Shown: piece by piece, positions 8,221 to 14,341 of the stretch
How positions within the stretch are numbered: position 1 is the stretch's first letter
Layout: every line of letters begins with the position of its first letter
Source: JACKCP01 sp050253255
Lineage (GTDB): Bacteria; Desulfobacterota; Desulfobacteria; Desulfobacterales; JACKCP01
DNA length: 14,341 nucleotides
Direction: 5' to 3'
NCBI GenBank assembly: GCA_050253255.1
Contig: JBFWJK010000077.1
Coordinates: 1-14,341 of the forward strand
Notes under the pieces: model-generated
What the model saw: the letters and a program-made list of their open reading frames with translations, nothing else
Told to the model about the DNA's origin: nothing
The model's database searches: none
Position numbers and translations under genes: made by a program

Positions 8221-8366
8221 CAAAGCTGGAGCTTGGGAACCAGCAGATAATTAACAGATAAAAGATATCGTTTTAAAACTCTTTCTGAAACTCCTGCTTG
8301 GGAATGTAATTCAAATATCTGCAAGTGCAGAGCTAAAGATTTACAAATGATTCCCAAACTCAAGCT
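8221..8366. repeat. Three copies of a G[C/T]TTGGGAA[C/T] repeat, two direct and one inverted
   Basis: Copy 1 (8221-8240, + strand) is CAAAGCTGGAGCTTGGGAAC. Copy 2 (8287-8305, + strand) contains ACTCCTGCTTGGGAAT. Copy 3 (8350-8366) is inverted and reads AGCTTGAGTTTGGGAAT on the - strand. The three align over about 17 bases around a shared TTGGGAA core. No copy was noticed elsewhere in the window. Confidence 0.6.
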
Positions 8367-8385
8367 AAGGAAAAATTTTTACCCG

Positions 8386-8416
8386 TTAAAATTATTAATC
8401 TTAATAACAATTTTAA
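8386..8416 (-). terminator. AT-rich hairpin downstream of the response regulator, weak terminator candidate
   Basis: TTAAAATT (8386-8393) pairs perfectly with AATTTTAA (8409-8416). Inside, ATTAA (8394-8398) pairs with TTAAT (8401-8405), with a three-base bulge. On the - strand it lies about 50 bases after the regulator stop codon. It has almost no G or C and no classic long T-tract, so it may not terminate well. Confidence 0.35.
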
Positions 8417-8463
8417 AGAAATTGGGCAAATTTAAAAAAAATTATCATTGAGTTCAAAAAAGT

Positions 8464-9825
8464 TTACTCTTCAATTTTGTATTCCTTGATTTTTTTGTGA
8501 AGAGTTTTTCTTGTTATTCCAAGTTCTCTTGCAGCGGCACTCTTGTTGTTATCAAGAGATTTAAGGGTCTGAATTATTGCCTTTTTTTCTATTTCCTTCA
8601 AAGGTTCAACCCTGAATTCATCAGAAACAGTAATGTTTTCCCTCTCTTTAAAGTATTCTTCTCCTGTAACAATGTCGCTTTTTTCAATATAATCGGATCT
8701 GGCAAGGATTACTGCTCTTTCCACAGAGTTTGCAAGTTCTCTTATATTGCCGGGCCATGAATATCTGACAAGCTTTGCCATTGCATCAGGAGAAAATCCT
8801 GAAATTTCCTTTCTGTTTTTTTTGGCTGATGTTTCAAGAAAAAAATTGGCAAGCAGGGGAATGTCTCCTTCCCTTTCTCTCAACGGAGGAAGATTGATAT
8901 TGACAACATTAAGCCTGTAAAACAGATCTTCCCTGAATTTATTTTCTTCAACCTGTGATGAAAGGTTTTCATTTGTTGCCGCAACAACTCTTACATCCAG
9001 TGGAATTTCCTTTTCACCTCCTACACGGACAACCTTTTTGTCTTCAAGAACTCTTAAGAGCTTTGTCTGCATGTTCATGGGCATTGTTCCGATTTCATCC
9101 AGGAAAATTGTCCCGTGCTGAGCCTGAACAAACTTTCCTTCCTTGAGTCTTAGAGCACCTGTAAAAGCACCCTTTTCATGTCCGAAAAGTTCTGATTCAA
9201 TAAGCGTTTCTGTTATAGCTCCACAGTTGACCCTTATAAACGGTCCGTTTTTTCTGTGGCTGTTGTAATGGATTGCACCGGCTGCAAGCTCTTTTCCGGT
9301 TCCAGATTCCCCTGTAATAAGAATTGTTGCCTCTGTTGGAGCAGAGTTTTTGATTATCTGAAGAACTTCTTTGATAGCACTGCTTTTCCCGATAATTTTA
9401 TTTCTGTTGAATATTTCACCCAGGTTCTCCTTTAGAGCTGTATTTTCCTTTTTAAGGCTTATATGCTCCATGGCTCTTGTCATGGTTATTTTCAGCTTGT
9501 CAAAGTCAAGTGGCTTTGTGAGATAATCGTAAGCGCCTTTTTTCATTGCGCTTACCGCTGTGTCTATTGAAGCGTAGGCGGTCATTATCAATACCGGAAT
9601 TGAAGGGTTTATTTCCTGTATTTTCCCAAGGGCTTCAATACCAGACATTTTGATCATTTTTATATCCATAAGTATAAGATCAAAGGCTGACTGTTTAACT
9701 CTTTCAACTGCAATGTCTCCGTCTTCAACCCCTTCAGCTTTGTATCCCCAGCCGTTTATGAGTGTCAGAAGCATTGTTCTGTGTGAATTGTCGTCGTCAA
9801 CTATTAGAATCAGGGGCTTTTCCAT
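8464..9825 (-). CDS. NtrC/ZraR-type sigma-54-dependent response regulator
   Basis: This 453-residue regulator has the full three-domain layout. The receiver domain (about 1-120) has acidic pocket Asp10-Asp12, phospho-acceptor Asp54, Thr82 and Lys104. The AAA+ domain has Walker A GESGTGKE (172-179), the sigma-54 contact loop GAFTGA (219-224) and Walker B with FLDE (241-244). The C-terminal Fis-type helix-turn-helix lies in KSAAARELGITRKTLHKKI (428-446). All residues needed for phosphorylation, ATP hydrolysis and sigma-54 contact look intact. The ribosome binding site GGAGGAAGG lies in the last codons of the kinase gene, and two bases separate the genes, so they are co-translated. Its targets are not known; a sigma-54 promoter ahead of the kinase gene suggests it controls its own operon. 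The closest named relatives are ZraR/HydG/AtoC-like regulators. Confidence 0.95.
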   Translation of the reverse strand: MEKPLILIVDDDNSHRTMLLTLINGWGYKAEGVEDGDIAVERVKQSAFDLILMDIKMIKMSGIEALGKIQEINPSIPVLIMTAYASIDTAVSAMKKGAYDYLTKPLDFDKLKITMTRAMEHISLKKENTALKENLGEIFNRNKIIGKSSAIKEVLQIIKNSAPTEATILITGESGTGKELAAGAIHYNSHRKNGPFIRVNCGAITETLIESELFGHEKGAFTGALRLKEGKFVQAQHGTIFLDEIGTMPMNMQTKLLRVLEDKKVVRVGGEKEIPLDVRVVAATNENLSSQVEENKFREDLFYRLNVVNINLPPLREREGDIPLLANFFLETSAKKNRKEISGFSPDAMAKLVRYSWPGNIRELANSVERAVILARSDYIEKSDIVTGEEYFKERENITVSDEFRVEPLKEIEKKAIIQTLKSLDNNKSAAARELGITRKTLHKKIKEYKIEE

Positions 9826-9827
9826 GA

Positions 9828-11588
9828 TTATCCTTCCTCCGGGAATTCAATATAGAATGTTGTACTGGAATTATTTGATGATTCTGCGTAAATTTTGCCG
9901 TTATGTGCCTGTATTATATTTCTGGAAATTGCAAGGCCGATTCCTGTTCCTGTGGATTTTGTCGTAAAATAGGGGTCAAAAATATGAGGCATTGCTTCTT
10001 CAGGAATTCCCGGGCCTGTATCAGTAAATTTTATAAGAGGTCTTCCTTCTTCATTTTTCAGCTCAATATTAATTTCTCCGCTGCCGGTCAAAGCCTCCAA
10101 AGAATTATATAAAATATTTAAAAAAACCTGCTTGATTTTATCCCTGTCAATATTGACTGTGATTCCATCTTCAAAAAATTTTTTTATAGAAATATTTTTT
10201 TCTTCAGCTTCACGCTCGATCAAACGAATAGTTTCATTCAGCAGAGAAGAAATTTCAACTTTTTCCCTTATGAGATTTACAGGCCTTGCAAAATCGAGAA
10301 GCTGTCCCACAACTTTGTCAAGGCGTTCAACTTCATTTATTATGAGGTTGGAAATCTGAATGCTTTGAGAGAAGTTCTCTGGGTTTTCCTTGATACAGGT
10401 GGAAAAACCTTTTATTGAACTTAAGGGGTTTCTTATTTCATGGGCAACGCCTGCTGCAAGCTTGCCTACGGTTGCAAGCCTTTCGTTCAATGCAATTTCT
10501 TTTTTCAGTGCATTTTTTTCTGTCTCATCTTTGATGAGGATAAGAAAGCCGGGTTTTTCATCAGCGCCTGCATTGATGTAAGAAATATTGATATCGAGGT
10601 GCTTTTTTGATTTTGGCTGATTTATGGTAATTTCAAGCTCTTTTGTTTTTTCATGAAGATTTGCCTGAAAATTTGTTTCATTTTTGAGCTTTTCAGTGAA
10701 TTTTTCAATCTTTTCCTGTGTTTCAAATATTTCAACAGCTGCGTTATTGAATGATAATACATCACCTTCAACATTGGTTGTTATAAATCCTGCAGGCATT
10801 GCATCTATTACAGCTCCTGTGAATTTCTTCGCTCTTCCAAGTGAAATTTTTGCAGATCTGTAATTCTGAATAAAAAAAAGAAGAAAAATACCTGCACAGG
10901 AAAGAGAAAAGAGCATGATTCCTGTGTAAATTGTTTCTTCATTGCTTGTAAGGTTTGACTGGTAGACCATGTCCATGTCAAGGGCAAGAAAAATTGAAAG
11001 ATCTTTGGGGTTGTACTGTAAAATTTCATTGTTTCTGTAAAAAAATCTTATCACGGGGCCTTTTGGTTTTTCCATTCCAAGATTGTGCATTCTGTTCATA
11101 CGTTCCTGATGTCTTTTCATTGAGTCGGGATCTTTTGGTTCGTGCGTATCAGGAAGAAAGGATGGCGAGAGTCTTCTGAAAAGGAGAAGTGTTTCCGATT
11201 CCGGTTTTACAATGAGCTCCCATGAAAAATTTTTGTCAGCCTTTTTTTCACCGGCAATTTTTTCAAGCTCATTGTAGTCAGTGTCTGCAACATTGCTTCT
11301 TGCAAGGATTTTGCCTTCCGGAGATGAAATAAATATATATTTAACAGCATTGAGTCTTGATGTTTCTATGAGAAGCTTCTGAATCCAGAATTTCCTTCTG
11401 TAATCACCGCTTGATATTTCTCTTGAGGCTGCTTCAAATGAATCAATAATTGCTTCGCCTCTGTTTATCATTATTTTTCTTAAGTGATCTTTTTTGTTGT
11501 TAAGGTCCCTGTAGGTTACATAGGTAAAAACTGCACCTAAAATTGCAATCATTCCTGCAATGACTGAAAGTGATATTCTCTTTTCCAA
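9828..11588 (-). CDS. Membrane PAS-containing sensor histidine kinase (ZraS-like)
   Basis: This 586-residue kinase is the partner of the adjacent sigma-54 regulator. TM1 is about 8-26 and TM2 about 220-240, enclosing a periplasmic domain of roughly 190 residues that looks Cache-like (VKYIFISSPEGKILARSN). That domain carries a His/Met-rich loop at 149-172 (His149, Met157, His160, Met164, Met167, His168, Met172). After TM2 come a PAS domain (about 253-355) with no HAMP obvious, the dimerisation helix with phospho-acceptor His383 in VAHEIRNPLSS, an N-box (Asn491 and Asn495), DTGPGIP (523-529) and TGTGIGLA (546-553). The start is TTG at 11588, with AAGG upstream; the next in-frame ATG (residue 13) falls inside TM1 and is unlikely. 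The signal is unknown; a metal or an envelope stress is an inference from the loop and from ZraS similarity. Confidence 0.93.
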   Translation of the reverse strand: MEKRISLSVIAGMIAILGAVFTYVTYRDLNNKKDHLRKIMINRGEAIIDSFEAASREISSGDYRRKFWIQKLLIETSRLNAVKYIFISSPEGKILARSNVADTDYNELEKIAGEKKADKNFSWELIVKPESETLLLFRRLSPSFLPDTHEPKDPDSMKRHQERMNRMHNLGMEKPKGPVIRFFYRNNEILQYNPKDLSIFLALDMDMVYQSNLTSNEETIYTGIMLFSLSCAGIFLLFFIQNYRSAKISLGRAKKFTGAVIDAMPAGFITTNVEGDVLSFNNAAVEIFETQEKIEKFTEKLKNETNFQANLHEKTKELEITINQPKSKKHLDINISYINAGADEKPGFLILIKDETEKNALKKEIALNERLATVGKLAAGVAHEIRNPLSSIKGFSTCIKENPENFSQSIQISNLIINEVERLDKVVGQLLDFARPVNLIREKVEISSLLNETIRLIEREAEEKNISIKKFFEDGITVNIDRDKIKQVFLNILYNSLEALTGSGEINIELKNEEGRPLIKFTDTGPGIPEEAMPHIFDPYFTTKSTGTGIGLAISRNIIQAHNGKIYAESSNNSSTTFYIEFPEEG

Positions 11589-11603
11589 AATTCAACCTTA
11601 AAA

Positions 11604-11644
11604 GTGTATATTAATTACACGCTGTATAAATATTACACAGTGTG
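11604..11644 (-). promoter_or_regulatory. Two tandem operator-like palindromes in the kinase leader
   Basis: On the - strand GTGTAATATTTATACAGC starts at 11638 and GTGTAATTAATATACACT starts at 11620. They match at 13 of 18 positions and are spaced 18 bases apart. The first sits inside a longer imperfect palindrome spanning 11618-11644, with arms CACGCTGT and ACAGTGTG. The second, 11604-11620, has 5-bp perfect arms. They lie between the predicted sigma-54 start site and the TTG start codon, where a repressor could bind or an RNA hairpin could form. Confidence 0.45.
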
Positions 11645-11685
11645 CGGCATGAAAAACATTATATTTAAACTGTCCATGAATATTA

Positions 11686-11701
11686 TGCAATTTTATTGCC
11701 A
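11686..11701 (-). promoter_or_regulatory. Near-consensus sigma-54 (-24/-12) promoter of the kinase-regulator operon
   Basis: The - strand reads TGGCAATAAAATTGCA from 11701 to 11686. It matches TGGCAC-N5-TTGCA except at the two bases after TGGCA, and has the required 10-base gap between GG and GC. Transcription would start near 11675, about 87 bases before the TTG start of the kinase gene. It points toward a gene for a sigma-54 activator, so autoregulation is likely. Confidence 0.7.
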
Positions 11702-11738
11702 TATTTTTTTAATCAGAAAAATCTGCCGGATCCGAAAC

Positions 11739-11793
11739 ATAAAAGATCTGAAAGTTCAGAACAGGACCGATCTTTTATTACGTCCTGTTCTGA
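11739..11793. repeat. Two interleaved long inverted repeats
   Basis: Repeat A is ATAAAAGATC (11739-11748) with its exact complement GATCTTTTAT (11769-11778). Repeat B is TCAGAACAGGAC (11756-11767) with its exact complement GTCCTGTTCTGA (11782-11793). The order is A, B, A', B', so the two hairpins exclude each other as simple stems. The block begins eight bases past the chemoreceptor stop and lies at about -64 to -118 from the predicted sigma-54 start. It could be an activator site, a transcript-end structure, or both; no T-tract follows hairpin B. Confidence 0.75.
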
Positions 11794-11800
11794 GGATAAG

Positions 11801-13324
11801 CTATCCTTTGGTAAGAGCATTCATTTTTGCAGCCTGTTCCTTGATTGCTTCTGCATTTTTGTCAAGTTTTTCGCTTCCAAGGCCAAGTTCTTCGAGTGAT
11901 TTTGTTATCTCGCCCAGTTCATTGTTGATATTAGAAATTGTATCGGAATTTTCCTGAACTTTGGAGTTTACCTCCTGCATTCCCCTTGAGGCAAGGTCTG
12001 TATTTTCGGAAATTTCCCTGGCAGTTGCAGACTGCTCTTCTACAGCTGCGGCAATTGTAGAAACCATTTCATTTGATTCGGTCACTACTTTAAGGACAGC
12101 CTCTATAGATTCTGTTGTAAGCTTTGTCGATTTCTGCATCTGTTCAATTGTTTCATTTATTCTGTCTGTAGATTCAGCAGACTGTGATGCGAGCTCCTTG
12201 ATTTCGTTTGCTACAACAGCAAAACCTTTTCCGGCTTCTCCTGCTCTTGCAGCTTCAATTGTGGCATTCAGCGCAAGAAGATTTGTCTGATCCGCAATTG
12301 AGGAAATCATTTCTGTTATTTCTCCTATTGCATTGGCTCCTTTTTGAAGATCTGAAAGGTTTTTTGCAGCTGTTTCAACTTTTTCAGCCGCACTTGCAGT
12401 TGTTTCACTTGCTGACTGGGTGTTTTTTGAAATATCGCTGACTGTTGCAGTCATCTGCTCCATGGCAGCTGCAATGGCATTTATATTCGATGTGGTTTCA
12501 TCCATTTTTTTTGATGCAAAAACAATATTTTTGCTCATGTTTTCAGACTGTATGTTTATCTGGGAAGCTTTTTGAGAAAGAAAATTTATTGAACCGCTTA
12601 TTTCATGGGATAATCCTGCAAGTTCGGCTGACGATTTTTCAAGGTTGTCTGAGCGTCTTTTAAGATTCTCAAATATTTTTTTCAGTTTTTCTCCCTGTTT
12701 TTTTATCTGATCCTGCTGGGCTACTCCAAGCCAGTACCAGGTAGTGTTTTTTTTGGTAACCGAAAGAAGAATTACAAAAAATAAAAGAAAAAGAGCCGAA
12801 AGAGAGTAGGTTACCCTTTCTGCCTGAAGAATACCCCAAACAACAACCGGAAGCATAACAATAGCCTTGAACCCTAGGGCAACTGAAAATCTCGGTGACA
12901 TTGAAGATGTTGCTCCTGCGGCCATTCCTCCAGCAAGAAGCAGGAATAAAAGTGCGTATTCACTTAATCCGAAAACAATGAGTGAAAGCATAATAAATAT
13001 TGAAATTGAAGCTGCCCCCAGATAAATCTGGAACAGAAAAAGCCCGTACCAGAATTTTGGATTTTCATCGTATTTTACCGGTGTTTTTATTGCGGAGTAT
13101 ATTTTTATGATAATCATTACAAGAAATAGAATTCCAACTGCAATTGTTGCTTTTGGTGCTTTTGAGTAAATAGGCGAAAGAAGCACAAGGATAACATAGT
13201 CAAGGATATATGCTGCTGTAGTTCCTTTTGACCTGTTTGAAAGCTCAATTACAGTTTCTTTTTCATACAGGCTTTTAAGTTCTGCATTAATTGAACTTGA
13301 AGTTTGTGAAACGGTTTTTTCCAT
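11801..13324 (-). CDS. Methyl-accepting chemotaxis protein with a multi-pass membrane sensor domain
   Basis: This is a 507-residue chemoreceptor. The N-terminal 190 residues contain about six or seven hydrophobic segments (near 36-54, 57-77, 92-119, 121-138, 146-166 and 172-190) in place of a periplasmic ligand domain. The opening ELKSLYEKETVIELSNRSKG resembles the start of membrane sensor domains seen in some hybrid kinases and GGDEF proteins (MASE-like). No HAMP is obvious. A long coiled coil follows, with the kinase-control tip at 335-379 including DQTNLLALNA (345-354). The C-terminus ends in MNALTKG, so there is no CheR/CheB tether pentapeptide. It would control CheA from the membrane, perhaps sensing membrane state or a small hydrophobic signal, which is inference. 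The ribosome binding site GGGGG lies in a small hairpin loop upstream. It appears monocistronic. Confidence 0.92.
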   Translation of the reverse strand: MEKTVSQTSSSINAELKSLYEKETVIELSNRSKGTTAAYILDYVILVLLSPIYSKAPKATIAVGILFLVMIIIKIYSAIKTPVKYDENPKFWYGLFLFQIYLGAASISIFIMLSLIVFGLSEYALLFLLLAGGMAAGATSSMSPRFSVALGFKAIVMLPVVVWGILQAERVTYSLSALFLLFFVILLSVTKKNTTWYWLGVAQQDQIKKQGEKLKKIFENLKRRSDNLEKSSAELAGLSHEISGSINFLSQKASQINIQSENMSKNIVFASKKMDETTSNINAIAAAMEQMTATVSDISKNTQSASETTASAAEKVETAAKNLSDLQKGANAIGEITEMISSIADQTNLLALNATIEAARAGEAGKGFAVVANEIKELASQSAESTDRINETIEQMQKSTKLTTESIEAVLKVVTESNEMVSTIAAAVEEQSATAREISENTDLASRGMQEVNSKVQENSDTISNINNELGEITKSLEELGLGSEKLDKNAEAIKEQAAKMNALTKG

Positions 13325-13342
13325 TTAAAACCCCCGTTTTAA
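13325..13342 (-). promoter_or_regulatory. Ribosome binding site of the chemoreceptor inside a small hairpin
   Basis: On the - strand TTAAAAC-GGGG-GTTTTAA forms a 7-bp perfect stem directly before the ATG, with the G-rich Shine-Dalgarno sequence in the loop. The stem is AT-rich and weak. Confidence 0.4.
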
Positions 13343-13568
13343 TTATTATTTCCAGCATTTGAATATTGTCAGATTTAAGCTTTAAAATCAAGGAATAGAT
13401 GAGATTTCAAGGGAGTTGTAAATTGAATCGGAGTGAGAATCAATATTTATATTTGTGAGAGAATGTTTTTTTGTCAAAAGATTGATTAAAATATTTGAAT
13501 GTTTGATCTGACAGAGGTTTTATCAGAAAAATCTGCAGGTTTAATTAATCTGTAATATCTGTACATAT
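13343..13568 (-). promoter_or_regulatory. Intergenic region with the probable chemoreceptor promoter
   Basis: On the - strand a perfect TTGACA lies at 13477-13472. Possible -10 boxes are AATATA (13454-13449, spacer 17) or TATAAA (13451-13446, spacer 20); neither is ideal. No sigma-28 or sigma-54 pattern was found. No gene and no clear terminator for the EpmA gene were seen. Confidence 0.35.
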
Positions 13569-14341
13569 TTAAAGGTCTTCAGGCGAAAAACATAAAACAT
13601 CATCAATTGTATCCTTATTCATCAGAACCATTAACAGCCTGTCTATTCCAAGTGCATTTCCTGAAGCTTCTGGCATTTTGCCAAGATCTTCAAGAAATTT
13701 CTGCGGGAGCTGTGAAACCTTGAGCTGCCTTGATTTTCTGTAGTTTATTGAATCGAGAAATCTGTTTTTCTGTTCCTCCGGGTCTGTAAGTTCAGTATAG
13801 CAGTTGCAGATTTCAATTCCTGAAATAAAAAGCTCAAAGCGCTGGCAGAAATTTATGTTATTTTCGCAGAGTTTTGAAAGTGATGCCTGTGATGCAGGGA
13901 AATCATATAAAAAAACCGGTTTTCCAAATCCCAGCCTTGGACAAATTTCTATTCCGAAAATCTCGTCGAAATTATTAAGAACCTCTTCAAATGAAAAGCT
14001 GGTATATTTTTTTACAGCATCATATACACTCAATCTTTCAAATGGCTGATCCAGAGATGTCTCTTTGCCCCCCCTTAATACTTTTCGCGCGTTAAAAACT
14101 GAGGCAAGCTTTGTTATAAGATCTTCAGTTTCCTTCATCAAATCAAGATAGTTTCTGCCGGCATGATACCATTCAAGCATGGTCATTTCCGGTATATGAA
14201 GTCTTCCTCTTTCATTTTTTCTGAAAGTCTTGCAGAGCTGGAATATTTTTTTATGTCCCCTCGAAAGAAGTCTTTTCTTGCTTATTTCAGGTGATGCCTG
14301 CAGAATATAGTCTTCTGACAGAATAGGCTCAATATGTTGTA
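13569..14341 (-). CDS. epmA: EF-P--lysine lysyltransferase EpmA (PoxA/GenX), C-terminal part
   Basis: EpmA is a class II lysyl-tRNA synthetase paralogue that attaches (R)-beta-lysine to a lysine of elongation factor P, helping ribosomes through polyproline stretches. The frame is open to the window edge, so 257 codons including the stop are visible of a usual ~325-residue protein; the ATG at 14186 is internal, because the upstream frame already reads YILQASPEISKKRLLSRG and then IFQLCKTFRKNERGR. Visible motifs are the class II motif 2 region (TFRKNERGR...PEMTMLEWYHAG) and motif 3 (GNALGIDRLLMVL) near the C-terminus. There is no tRNA anticodon-binding domain in the visible part; it would lie N-terminal in LysRS, outside the window. 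The nearest downstream gene is the chemoreceptor, 244 bases away. EpmA is often near epmB or efp, but neither is visible here. Confidence 0.93.
   Translation of the reverse strand, partial: QHIEPILSEDYILQASPEISKKRLLSRGHKKIFQLCKTFRKNERGRLHIPEMTMLEWYHAGRNYLDLMKETEDLITKLASVFNARKVLRGGKETSLDQPFERLSVYDAVKKYTSFSFEEVLNNFDEIFGIEICPRLGFGKPVFLYDFPASQASLSKLCENNINFCQRFELFISGIEICNCYTELTDPEEQKNRFLDSINYRKSRQLKVSQLPQKFLEDLGKMPEASGNALGIDRLLMVLMNKDTIDDVLCFSPEDL

Larger units (their letters stand above)
8182..8463. other. 282-base spacer between the response regulator and the TPR lipoprotein gene
   Basis: No open frame of note is present. The segment must hold the promoter for the TPR/TraB pair, but no clear -35/-10 box or -24/-12 pair was found. 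It contains three copies of a short dispersed repeat and an AT-rich hairpin, listed separately. Confidence 0.6.

Noticed and set aside
8221..8366. CRISPR array
   Set aside because: Repeats are short, diverged, in mixed orientation and unevenly spaced, with no cas gene nearby.
11739..11793. A true RNA pseudoknot formed by the interleaved repeats
   Set aside because: Only three bases would have to cross a 10-bp stem, and one base joins the stems; this is too short for both full stems at once, so alternative hairpins or DNA sites are more likely.
11756..11793. Standard rho-independent terminator of the chemoreceptor gene
   Set aside because: The stem is strong, but the loop is 14 bases and no T-tract follows on the - strand; it may still affect transcript ends.
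14184..14186. ATG as the start of EpmA
   Set aside because: The frame upstream encodes conserved EpmA sequence to the window edge, so this Met is internal.

Overview
The window looks like a low-GC, Gram-negative, motile, flagellum- or pilus-bearing bacterium, most likely a Desulfobacterota (deltaproteobacterial) relative. This is inferred from a FadL-type outer-membrane porin, two lipoprotein signal peptides, a sigma-54 two-component pair, a PilZ protein and a chemoreceptor, all with similar AT-rich codon use. No phage, transposon, CRISPR, rRNA or tRNA was seen, and nothing clearly suggests recent transfer.

Left part (1-4430, + strand): the last codons of a zinc-ribbon-like protein and its terminator are followed by an AT-rich promoter region. 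Then comes a two-gene operon: a surface-type lipoprotein lipase of the VolA/Pla-1 family, and a FadL/OmpP1 fatty-acid porin 15 bases downstream, closed by a strong terminator. The pair reads as a lipid-scavenging unit in which the lipase frees fatty acids and the porin takes them across the outer membrane.

Middle part (4430-8460): a + strand multidomain PilZ protein (a likely c-di-GMP receptor) converges, with no intervening base, on a - strand pair: a TPR lipoprotein followed by a TraB-family membrane protein. A 282-base spacer upstream of that pair carries three copies of a short dispersed repeat.

Right part (8460-14341, all - strand): an NtrC/ZraR-type sigma-54 activator is preceded by its histidine kinase, which has a His/Met-rich extracytoplasmic loop and a TTG start. 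The kinase has a near-consensus -24/-12 sigma-54 promoter. Overlapping long inverted repeats lie where upstream activator sites would be expected, and two tandem palindromes lie in the leader. This suggests an autoregulated two-component operon. Further upstream are a chemoreceptor with a multi-pass membrane sensor domain and no HAMP, and the C-terminal part of EpmA (EF-P lysine ligase), cut by the window edge.

The most interesting regions are the 11589-11800 regulatory segment and the lipase-porin operon. Both are recognisable variants of known themes; I do not see a wholly unknown multi-gene system.
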